From: Elysia chlorotica
Taxonomy: Eukaryota; Mollusca; Gastropoda; Plakobranchidae
Length of the DNA stretch: 64,000 nucleotides
Reading direction: 5' to 3'
Assembly: GCA_003991915.1 (NCBI GenBank)
Contig: RQTK01000154.1
Span: 613,298 to 677,297, forward strand
In this document: positions 1-9,795 of the stretch, piece after piece
Layout of the letters: each line of letters begins with the position of its first letter
Position numbering within the stretch: the stretch's first letter is position 1
The notes under the pieces: model-generated
What the model was told of the DNA's origin: nothing
What the model saw: the letters and a program-made list of their open reading frames with translations, nothing else
Database searches by the model: none
Position numbers and translations under genes: made by a program

Positions 1-1
1 A

Positions 2-3
<2 letters not shown>

Positions 4-35
<32 letters not shown>
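4..35. repeat. Poly-G homopolymer
   Basis: An almost pure run of about 32 G at the window edge. Long G or C runs recur at two other suspicious places in this window, so this may be a sequencing or gap-filling artefact rather than genomic sequence. Confidence 0.85.
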
Positions 36-36
<1 letters not shown>

Positions 37-300
37 GGAGGGGAAGGTGTGCGTCTACGATTCATCTAAATAAAACGTTTTGTTTTATTTTTATGCTTTA
101 GATATCAAGGCACTCCTGTAAATAAAACAAATTTACCGAACTTCGGAATGTTTATAAGGTTGAAGAGATAGTGGGACTTACTGTTAAATTGAACAAGACA
201 TTAATTATATTCAGAGATAAGGCTGCTTCTAAAATTGTTATATAAAAAAGCGTTTCTTGTTCTTCTTTTTGTTGCTGTTATTATTTTTCTTGTGTAAGTT

Positions 301-374
301 GTTGTTGTTATTGTTGTTGTTCTTGTTGTTGTTGTTGTTGTTGTTGTTGTTGGTGGTGTTGTTGTTGTTGTTGT

Positions 375-414
<40 letters not shown>

Positions 415-500
415 ATTGTTGATGTTGCTGTTGTTGATGATGTTAATGCTGTTGCTGTTGTTTATCATGTTGTTATTGTTCGTTTGTTCACATTCATCCA
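301..500. repeat. TTG and GA microsatellites
   Basis: (TTG)n from about 301 to 375, an interposed (GA)n from about 376 to 407, then degenerate TTG/TTA. Translated they give poly-Leu or poly-Asn ORFs on the two strands, which are not genes. Confidence 0.9.
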
Positions 501-1358
501 CTATTCTTTGTTCTGCTTAAAATTGACTCTTAGTTCTCGTTGACCTAATTTCCCCCGCTTTGTCTCTATATCATGGCTACGCGGAAATTTTCAGACGTTA
601 TTGTTGGGACCCAAACACAAGAAAACAGTTATTGAGGCTGTGGGTTAACACCAACAAATTATTAGAAAGTTATGAAAAGCTGTTTCTCTTTGTCTTTCCA
701 TTTCTACGTCTTCTTCACAACACGCTTTTGTGCCCCTTCTGTACAGCGCTGAAAATTGTCAGACGGTAGTTTTTGGGCCCACCTACATATAGTCTATATA
801 GTGCTGGCGTTGTACATAAAGCAAGCAACTTAACTCTACTGGGATGACATTGCCAATTACTATAAACTAGGCATTTAAATAGCATTTGCATGCATGTTTA
901 TGTCTTTTATCCACGTTTAAAGTCATTTTTCAATCCGGGAATGATAATATTTACTTTCATAATCTCACCATGAGATACTTTACATTTTAGATCTAGCCTG
1001 CATGGTCAATATGATTTAATTGAAGGAAAAGAGGAGAAAAAATATTCAAAAGAAATTAAAGTGAAGAACTGTAAAGAATTGTACTGAATATATATTCTTT
1101 ATACAGTAATAAAGCTCATTGGCCCAAATTACAAAACATTGCAACAGTTTTAACAAAGACATTTTATTATGAAAAAAAAACATTTTAACAGCACTCAAAA
1201 CCTCAAGAAAAACTTTTAGACAAAGAGATGGAGTGATTGGTTTGTAAATAGAAGGGGCATACGTAGACATAGAATGGGAGAATAAAGGAGAAACTGATAC
1301 AGAAAAAGATAGAAAGAGAAAGAAAGAAAGAAAGAAAAAAAAAGAAAGAGAGAGAGAG

Positions 1359-1406
<48 letters not shown>

Positions 1407-1658
1407 GGATGGATAGAGAAAAAGAGATAATTTCCAGAATAATTATTGCACCAAATTAATTTTATGGTCAAAGGGAAATAACAAAGAAAATTTGAGGTGT
1501 TTATTATGTTAAAAAGATTTATCCCCCTTACATATTAAAAAAAAAAACACACAAAAAAAAAACAAAAAAAAAAAACGTAAAAACAAACAACATAAATTGT
1601 TTTCAAACTAATGGTTTGACTTTTTGTTTATATTGAAAATTTGTTTACATATTGAGAA

Positions 1659-1890
1659 TTAGCTCAAGTGGTAGAGCGTTGGTGTGTAGATTGGAAGGCC
1701 CACGGTTCGAATCCCAAGATTGGTAAACAATTTATTTATCCGATTTTTTCCGGTAAACTGGTTGGGTCGATGTCAGTATAACGTGATGACTGAGACAGGA
1801 GTCCAAATCTGCCCTGTCTTATGTGTGGCAGCACATAAAATGTCAGACGTTATTCTTAGAGTCCCTCCACAATATAGCCTATGATGTTTT
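1659..1890 (+). mobile_element. tRNA-derived SINE, head type 1
   Basis: The head resembles a tRNA: an A-box-like TAGCTCAAGTGGTAGAGCG near 1660 and a B-box GGTTCGAATCC near 1704. The family body follows (CTGGTTGGGTCG, then GACTGAGACAGGAGTC, then GGCAGCACATAAAA, ending in ACAATATAGCC). It occupies the left arm of the large inverted repeat and has a partner at 2942-3175. It is not a working tRNA gene because the cloverleaf is incomplete and the SINE body continues. Confidence 0.75.
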
Positions 1891-2010
1891 ATTGATAATG
1901 ATCTTAACATGTTGTTACATAGAAACAGAGGAGAGGGTTGGGAGATACGAAGACTTCTGTCTCAGCATGTCTTGTTCTAGAAATGAATCAAGACATTATT
2001 TTCATCTATC

Positions 2011-2012
2011 TA

Positions 2013-2077
<65 letters not shown>

Positions 2078-2172
2078 AAGAGAGAAAGAAAGAGAGAGAG
2101 ATAGAATGACAGAGAGAGAGAGAAAGACATAGAGAGAGAGATAAAGAGAGAGAGAGAAAGACAGAGAGAGAG
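2011..2172. repeat. (GA)n microsatellite
   Basis: A long GA-rich tract with scattered A/C interruptions at the centre of the 0.3-5 kb inverted repeat. A SINE tail fragment (about 2172-2196) abuts it. Confidence 0.9.
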
Positions 2173-2941
2173 CTATATTGTGGACGGGTCCCAAGACTGT
2201 AAAGTTACCACCCCAACAATTTATTACAAAATGTATTTTTCTTTGAATAATTGATAAGTGGCAAGGACGCAACATAGTAATTTTTTTTTAAATACAAAGA
2301 TATGTACTTGATTTATTACATAATGTGTTATGTCCCATGCCTGTTCCGATTCAATTTATTATTCAATTACAGACCGAGGTAGTCTACTATTGATAAAACA
2401 ACAACAAGATTTGTATATATTAACGGAGTTATGACAGCTTCAAATTTGTCTTTATATGAGAATGGTACAGTTATGCGATTCGTTTTGACGATGTGTGAAA
2501 AAGATAAAACTGTCAGACTTTAGTTCAGAGATCCTTCCACGGGACAGCCTTTAGAGCTGACGAGGATCTGCAACACAACAAACAACCAGCATGCAGGTTG
2601 TATTGTCTGACGTAAATATTAAATATTCATTTTTGCCTATGATTTTATAATTATTTTCATCGCAATAATTATTATAAAATGTATCACATTAATGAAGGAG
2701 CAAAGGTGAGGGTGATAGATAGATAGGTAGACAGATAAGTGTAATGTAGAGATGAAATAATAAAGACAAAATAAGAGACAAATGGATAGAGAGACAAACC
2801 TACAAAACATATAGTGAAAGACAGAGAAGGAAAGAGATCATGTTGTCTTGATTTCTCCCTAGCACGTGATATTCTGAGACAGGAGTCTTGGTATCCCCCA
2901 CCCTCTCCTCTGTTTCTCTGTAGCAACATGTAAAATTGTCC

Positions 2942-3175
2942 AGAGCACTATATAGGCTATACTGTGGACGGGTTCCAAGACTGACGTCTGAGAATTATAT
3001 GTGAGCAGGGAGACCTGTACTCCTGTCTCAGCCAGTCACATTAGGCTGACACCAACCCAATCAGTTACAGGGGACAAAATTGGACAAATAATAATTTTTT
3101 GACCGAGCGTGGGATTCGAACCGTGGGCCTTTTGATCTGGAGACCAACGCTGTACGACTTAGGCCAGTTATCACA
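2942..3175 (-). mobile_element. tRNA-derived SINE, head type 1
   Basis: Reverse-complement copy of the family: tail (CACTATATAGGCTATA) at the left, body in the middle, and tRNA-like head with B-box (reverse GGATTCGAACC) near 3110-3170. It is the right-arm partner of the 1659 copy. Confidence 0.75.
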
Positions 3176-3390
3176 TCGTCAAATAGTTTATAATGTAAAC
3201 AAAAAGGGAAACCATTTGAAGACAAAATTACGATGCGTTTCTGTTTTAATATGTAAAGGCCATAAATCTTGTTCATGTTATGTACAATTGGAATTTTACT
3301 GTTTATTTCCCTTTGACCATAAAATTAACTTAATGCAATAATTATTCTGGAACTTAGTTGACTCTTTCTCTCTCTCTCTGCCTCTCTCTC

Positions 3391-3439
<49 letters not shown>

Positions 3440-3523
3440 GTACCTTTCTTTCTTTCCCTCCTTTTCTCTCTTTTGCTTTATCAATTTCTCCTTCAGTCCT
3501 AAGATTGCTCAAAAATGTATTAT

Positions 3524-3640
3524 CCGATTTATTTTTCCGGTAAACTGGTTGGGTCGGTGTCAGTATGACGTGATGACTGAGACAGGAGTCCAGATCTGCC
3601 CTGTCTCGTGTGTGGCAGCATATAAAATGCCTTTTCTCGA
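3524..3640 (+). mobile_element. SINE body fragment
   Basis: Contains the body motifs CTGGTTGGGTCGGTGTCAG and GACTGAGACAGGAGTC but no head. It is present only in the right arm of the inverted repeat, so it probably inserted after the arms formed. Confidence 0.6.
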
Positions 3641-4800
3641 GCTTCTGAGTACTTTTTTTTCACAATAGAATGTATTTGTATTTGTTAAAACTGTTACACT
3701 GTTCTTGTTTATATTTTGGGCCAACGGCCTTTAATACTGAATAAAGAATTTGATTTAATTCAATTCTTTACAGTTCTTGACTTTTAATTTTTTGTGACTA
3801 TTTTTTTTGCTCCTCTTTCCTTCAATTAAATCTGTTTGACTATGCAGGCTTGCGTGTAATGCATCTCATCGTGAGATTATTTAAGTAAATGTTATTAATC
3901 TCTGAAGGAAAAAAAACTTACTTTAGACGTTGATCAAAGACATAAATATGACTTGTTAATGTTATACAAATGCCCAGTTGGTATTTTTTTGGTAAAGTCA
4001 ACGCAGTAGATGAATTGATTTGCGATTTCGTCAAACGGCAGCAGCATGTATAGGCTAAATGGTAGCGGGCCCCAAAACTACTGTCTAACAATTGTTCTCA
4101 GCACAGTAGAGGAAGAGCACAAAAGCGTGTAGTGAAGAAGACATATCAAGGAAAAAACAAAGAGGTACAGCTTTTCATAACTTTTCAAGAACCTTTGGGT
4201 TTGCGTGGGTGGGTTTGGGGGGGGGTAGTATTAACCCTAAATAACTGTTTTATTGTGTTTGGGTCCCAAGAATAGCGTCTGACAATTTTCATGCAGCCAT
4301 ATAGAGACAAATCGGGGGGCAACTAGTTCGACCAGAACTCCTATATCTATGATCGGGTAAGTTATACAGACACTGACCAAATCAGTAGAGGAATAGTTGG
4401 CCCGAGCGGATATGGAATTTGAGACTCTGAATCTAAACTCATATACTCATTGGGTACTTTGGTGGGTTTTTTTTTTTAATATGAGGTGTTTTTCCTTTTA
4501 AAAATTCATTTCATATCATGAAAACGAAAAGCATTTTGAAAATAGAACTTGGCGACTGAATAAACACTTGTAAAATGTTATTCTATATGACAATGGTCTC
4601 ATTTTTGTTTCTACAAGTTGGTTTTGTTTTTACTGCCTTAGTCTGATTAAGTTAACAATAAAGTTGGTTTTAGGGATACAATTTGAAATAGCGGGTCGGA
4701 ACCAATTTTAAGCAGAACAGAGAGAATGGGTTAATATGAACAAACGAACAATAGCAACAACAAGATAAACAACAACAAGGTGAAGAGGAACAGCACTAAC

Positions 4801-4803
4801 ATC

Positions 4804-4855
<52 letters not shown>

Positions 4856-4860
4856 ACGAC
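4801..4860. repeat. (CAA)n microsatellite
   Basis: CAA repeats followed by a GAC-rich run. It is the inverted counterpart of the TTG tract at 301. Confidence 0.9.
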
Positions 4861-5089
4861 GACGGCGAGGACGACGACCACGACAACGACGACAACGACA
4901 CCAACAACAATAGCAACAACTTTCAAAAGAACAACATTCACAGTGACAAAAGAAAACCCCATGAAACCTTTTTTTGTGTGTTAATACACCTCTTAGATGC
5001 TGCCTTATCATTAAAAATAATTAATCCTTGTTCAAGTTATTTATAAGTGCCACTATCTGTTCAAGCTTATAAGCATTTTGGTTCGACCT

Positions 5090-5190
5090 AAAATTGTCAG
5101 ATGTCATTCTTAAAGCCCGTCTACAATATAGCCTATATATTTATGACGTTCGACGTTAAGCAACCCAACGCAACTCAACTCAACTCCACC
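5090..5190 (+). mobile_element. SINE tail fragment
   Basis: A 5'-truncated copy with AAATTGTCAGA, ACAATATAGCCTATA and GACGTTAAGCAACCC, ending in a CAACTCAACTC tail. Confidence 0.55.
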
Positions 5191-5409
5191 CAAGCCCGCT
5201 ATCAAAGTTCAACGACCCAACTTAACCATACGACCAGTCCACGTATTATAATTCAGCTTTGACATCAACCCCCCGACGATAAGTCAAAGATGCATAATTA
5301 ACTGACTTTGGTGAGTGCATTTAGAGCGCATACGTTACAGCATTTTAACTATAAATCTACATTTTATTCATTTAGAACTGGGGCTTTGTTTTACGGCAAG
5401 GGGGTAGGG

Positions 5410-5657
5410 GTTAGGTTGGTGTACCGTCTAACAGCAGCACTATATAGGCTATATTGTGGACAGGCCCCAAGAAGGACGTCTGACAATTTTATGTGCTGCC
5501 ACACACGAGACAGGGCGGGGATACCATGACTCCTGTCTCAGCTGCTCATATTATACTAACACCGACCCAACCAGTAGCGAACGCAACAGCTAGGATTCGA
5601 ACTAGGGACTTTTTGCGTTGGAAGCCGATGTTCTACCCCTGGACCACCGCGCCCCCC
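5410..5657 (-). mobile_element. Full-length SINE, head type 2
   Basis: A complete reverse copy: tail (TATAGGCTATATTGTGGAC), body, then a tRNA-like head of a second type. On the - strand its A-box-like part reads GGTCCAGGGGTAGAACATCGG and its B-box GTTCGAATCC. About 250 bp long. Downstream, at 5660-5697, lies a reverse fragment of another repeat (CACGTCAGCACGGTAACGGC). Confidence 0.75.
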
Positions 5658-6227
5658 ATGTTTTACGGCACGTCAGCACGGTAACGGCTATGTTGTTAGA
5701 ACATTGAGTACACATCTTTTTAATAAAATTAATAATATAATAAAAGTGAAGTCAACCGGAAAAACATAAACAGACTTTCGTGAATATATTTACAACGTAT
5801 AATTATTATGCAGTGGTAAGGCTATGTCTGTACATCGTATTAGTAAAAAAATATAAAAAAAAACACCAACTCTATAGTATATCTTATTAATAATAGTACG
5901 GTTCTGAAATTTAATTTACCCATGCAAAATGATCATGCAATGTGTATGATATTACAATACATATTACTGTTAGGCTATGTTAAAACTGTGAGTCTACATT
6001 TTTTAAATAAAAAACAAGTGCGGTACTGAAATTAATTTATTCCATCAACAAATCACCAACTGCCACCGTAACAATAACATTTTCGTTTGACTAATAGATG
6101 TATATAAATACCAGTAGTAGTTATATATCTATGGTTTTTTACTGCCACATATATCTATTTATAGCCATTAACAGACAAAATTATCTGTGAGCTAGGCCTA
6201 GTACAATACAGTCGCGCTTGGGACAAA

Positions 6228-6239
6228 CAAAGAGAGAGA

Positions 6240-6293
<54 letters not shown>

Positions 6294-6302
6294 AAGAAAG
6301 AG
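6228..6302. repeat. (GA)n microsatellite
   Basis: GA repeat with a GAAA-type tail. The rest of 5700-7237 is AT-rich DNA with SINE fragments (about 6430-6500 and 6535-6650, - strand) and no gene that I can see. Confidence 0.85.
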
Positions 6303-7237
6303 ATATAGCCACATCATTATGTCTATTTATAACACTTAACAGACAAATTTATCTGTGAGTTAAGCCTAGTACAATACAGTCGCGATTAGTTGTTTGTATG
6401 CTGGCGTTTTTTTAAAACGCCCAAGGACAGCTCTTTGTGAGCTATATTGTGGACGGGTCCTGAAAAAAATGTCTGAAATATTTTACGCGTTGCCACGCAG
6501 ACACAGTGCAGGAGTTGAAGATGTAGTTTAGTTCGTTTAAAGTCCAACATCAGCACTATATAGACTATCTTGTGGACGGGCCCTAAAACTAACGTCTGAC
6601 AATTTTACGTTCTGCCACGCAGAGACATTACAAGGAGACCTGAAGTCCTGCCCCCCCCCCTCCCCCACATCTTTCTTTTTTTAACCTCAGTCACGTTTAC
6701 CCAAGGACTACGAATAATGATTGCTATTTACTTTATCAGGTTAATGTACTCTCTTTGATATAATTATAAGCTATCCTCATTGTTCCATACAAACGTATGA
6801 TGTCAAACCAATAGTTAAATTCGGGCACTCAACTCTACGCTAGTAACAAAATGTACCTAATTTATACAGAAACATCGCTAATTATAAGTACCACATATTT
6901 CGATCTAGAATAATTTAAGAATACTGGATACCTTTTGCCGGTTAAGGAGGATAATGCAGTGAAAAATCGATTCGCTTGATTAATGAAATGACGATTACAA
7001 TCAACAAACGCTATTGTAATGTTCTCCCTCGCGAAATAAATTTAAGTTTAAATACTGCGTGGTACCTCTAAGAGAATTAAATATGTGATATGTTTGTCAA
7101 TCTCCCTTCATAGTGGTTCGTTTATGTGTTTATATTTCTCTAATAAATGCGGATAGAAGAGGGTATATATTCTGCACGTCTTTTTACTTGTGCGTGTAGT
7201 ACTAATACTTTATTACTTATATAACTTACAGCGTAGA

Positions 7238-7469
7238 GTTGAGTTGATTCAACGTCTAACATCAGCACTATATAGACTACATTGTGGACGGGCCCCAAAA
7301 CTGACATATGACGATTTTATGTGCTGCAACACACGAAACACGACGGGGATACCACACGTTCACATTAACCTGACACCGACTCAACCAGAAGGGAGCAAAA
7401 TCGCCAGGGCTCGAACTCGGACCCTTTTGCGTCGGAAGCCGATGTTCTACCCCAGGGCCACCGTGCCCC
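7238..7469 (-). mobile_element. Full-length SINE, head type 2, next to transporter exon
   Basis: Reverse copy with tail (GTTGAGTTGATTCAACG), body and type-2 tRNA-like head ending near CCACCGTGCCCC. Its head end lies only about 27 bp upstream of the transporter start codon at 7497, so it occupies the position expected for the 5'UTR or promoter of that exon. Confidence 0.75.
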
Positions 7470-7496
7470 GACACTGCACAGACACACACACACACC

Positions 7497-7695
7497 ATGG
7501 GCGAGACTTGTACTCTCACCTGGCCGAGGTACCTGTATCGACGAGCGCTGTTTAAGCACAGGTCCAGTCCTACCGACCTGGGCACTGACCTCAGGCGATG
7601 CCTGGACACCAGGCAGCTCAGTCTTCTCGGCCTGGGACCCACCATGGGGGTTGGCATCTTCGTCATGCCTGGTCTGTTGGCCAGGGATATTGCAG
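7497..7695 (+). CDS. First coding exon of an SLC7/CAT-type amino-acid transporter (orphan fragment)
   Basis: 66 codons plus one base (phase 1), from ATG to the donor GCAG|gtaatg. The peptide has the N-terminal layout of cationic amino-acid transporters: a basic start (PRYLYRRALFKHR), then L-R-R-C-L-D-T (residues 32-38) just before TM1, then the TM1 glycine motif GLGPTMGVGIFVMPG (45-59), the unwound substrate-binding segment of APC-superfamily carriers. It ends ARDIA|G, where CAT proteins continue with A-G-P. The family moves amino acids across the plasma membrane. No further exon of this gene was found on the + strand; another gene starts on the - strand 1.8 kb away. It may be a remnant, a captured exon, or exon 1 of a gene with remote exons. 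Exon identity is fairly sure; gene function is not. Confidence 0.6.
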
Positions 7696-8086
7696 GTAAT
7701 GTAACGCTTGTGTTAAGGTCGAAGATTTGGGTGGGGTTGGTTTAACGTCCAAAATCAGCACTATTTAGGCTATATTGTGTGGGTTGGCATCTTCGTCATG
7801 CCTGGTCTGTTGGCCAGGGATATTGCAGGTAATGTAACGTTTATATCGTGGTCGAAGAGTTGGGTTGGGTTGGTTTGGATGGTTGGGTTGGTTCAACGTC
7901 CAACAGCAGCACTATAATTATAAGCTATATTGTTTGGGTGGTCTGTTAGCCAGAGATATTGCAGGTGATGTAACGTTCATATCGTGGTCGAAGGTTAGTT
8001 TAACCCCCAACATCAGCACTATATAGGCTATATTGTGTGGGTCGGCATCTTCGTCATGCCTGGTCTGTTAGCCAGGGATATTGCAG
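7650..8086 (+). repeat. Tandem copies of the transporter exon end and its splice donor
   Basis: The last 46 nt of the exon with its GT donor recur at 7783-7828 (identical), about 7937-7964 (shortened) and 8041-8086. Each is followed by gtaatg or gtgatg. The repeat unit, about 120-135 bp, also contains a SINE tail piece (TTTAACGTCCAA, then GGCTATATTGTG). The few exon differences between copies (GTT/GTC, TTG/TTA, AGG/AGA) are synonymous. Confidence 0.8.
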
Positions 8087-8129
8087 GTAATGTAACGCTT
8101 ATATCGTGGCTTAAGATGAGTTGAGTTGA

Positions 8130-8815
8130 GTTGGTTTTTAACGTACTCTAGTCCTAGCAACAAGATTTTGTATAATTAAGGAAGAACTCACTTACTTACT
8201 TTACTTTTCCGATCCAGCAGCCACTTGAGCCTGCGCCCTTCGACTTATTAAGGAAGAACAGAACGCGTTTTATTGACAATGGACATTTAATAATTTTTTT
8301 TATTGACATTGCTTCATTTGACAATGGACATTTAATTTTTTTTTATTGACATTGCTTCATTTGAAACCAGGAAGTAATCTTAGTTAAATTGTGCCACAAA
8401 AAAACCCACAAAAAAAAAAGCTGGCCATATATAATTATGTTCTTTTTGAAGGCCAAAGTCAGTGAAAAAAAAAGTCCATGAAAATTAATACTTGTCTTGG
8501 TCCAATCTTGTTAAGGTTAAATTAATTGCTGTTTTTTTTGTTTTTTTGGTTGGCACGGCGAATACGATTTCTGGTGTCCACCTGAGAGAGATAATAAAAT
8601 AACAGCTATCAGGGGTGCTAATATCCATAAATTTGCGGGGTTTCAGTAAAAAAAAAAGTCAGCAAAAAGTACTTCAGTAACGGTCCATCAAGGGGCTATG
8701 TATTATGATTCAATGCTATGCTACTTAATTTGTTGAAATTCAGTAAAAAGTTAATGATCCAGATAGCGTCAAATAAAGGCCACATGAAAAAGGGGTGGTG
8801 GAGAGGAGACAGGAC
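8130..8815. other. AT-rich intergenic DNA, no gene seen
   Basis: Homopolymer A and T runs and a short direct repeat (TTTATTGACATTGCTTCATTTGA near 8290-8360, quoted in part). No open frame with recognisable protein signal. Confidence 0.5.
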
Positions 8816-8817
8816 TG

Positions 8818-9210
<393 letters not shown>

Positions 9211-9536
9211 AAATAGCAGTAGCCTACATGTATAATTATGGCATTAATGGAGAGAGAACGACAGGTTGTTTGACAACCAACATTTCTGCTTCTATATAAT
9301 ATCCACCACCTTCGTGGGCCACGGACGACTCACCTGAAGTGGGCCAATCCTTTTCCAAGAGCAGGGCCTCCAACATAGCCTACTAGTGTTGAAGTGGGGT
9401 GTTAAACACCAACTCAAATAAAATCAAGCAATAGGCCACGGTAACTGGTCTAGCTCTAAGAAATGGTTCGGAACCCTCTACCAAAATGACTTAAAATTAT
9501 ACTATCCATCACCTTAGTGGGCTCAGGACGACTCAC

Positions 9537-9719
9537 CTGGAGTGGGTCAGCCTGCTCAGCAGCTGAAGTCCGAAAGCCAAGGGTCCATCCACAGTGACCA
9601 CATCTTCTCGATCAGAGTGGTCATCTCTGACCCACACTTGTTGCTCATGCCAGTCTTCACGCATGCGTTCAGCGTCGCTTCCAACCTGTCCAGAATGATG
9701 GGGTAATTAAATTATGAGA

Positions 9720-9795
<76 letters not shown>

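Larger units (their letters stand above)
290..4960. repeat. Large imperfect inverted repeat (foldback)
   Basis: The left arm, about 290-2000, matches the reverse complement of the right arm, about 2850-4960. Matching blocks in order are TTG/CAA runs (301-530 with 4690-4960), 545-800 with 4060-4310, 830-1080 with 3770-3960, 1430-1640 with 3180-3340, a SINE (1659-1890 with 2942-3175), and 1900-2000 with 2845-2935. The centre is GA-rich simple sequence. By eye the arms are roughly 75-85% alike with many indels. The SINE shared by both arms predates the duplication; a further SINE fragment (3524-3765) is seen only in the right arm and so looks later. No gene is seen; ORFs here are low-complexity or repeat-derived. 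Confidence 0.7.

Noticed and set aside
238-520. ORFs on both strands rich in Asn/Ser or Leu
   Set aside because: Translations of TTG and GA microsatellites; no complexity.
560-769. 69-codon ORF
   Set aside because: Lies in the inverted repeat and its partner arm does not keep the frame; no recognisable protein.
1659-1735. Possible tRNA gene
   Set aside because: A and B boxes are present but it continues into the SINE body, and the same head occurs in several truncated repeats; scored as SINE.
2006-2275. Ser/Leu and Arg/Glu ORFs over GA tracts (also near 3300, 9000, 13500, 23000, 55500)
   Set aside because: Simple-sequence artefacts.
7277-7666. 129-codon - strand ORF across the transporter exon
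   Set aside because: Shadow frame of the + strand exon and the neighbouring SINE.
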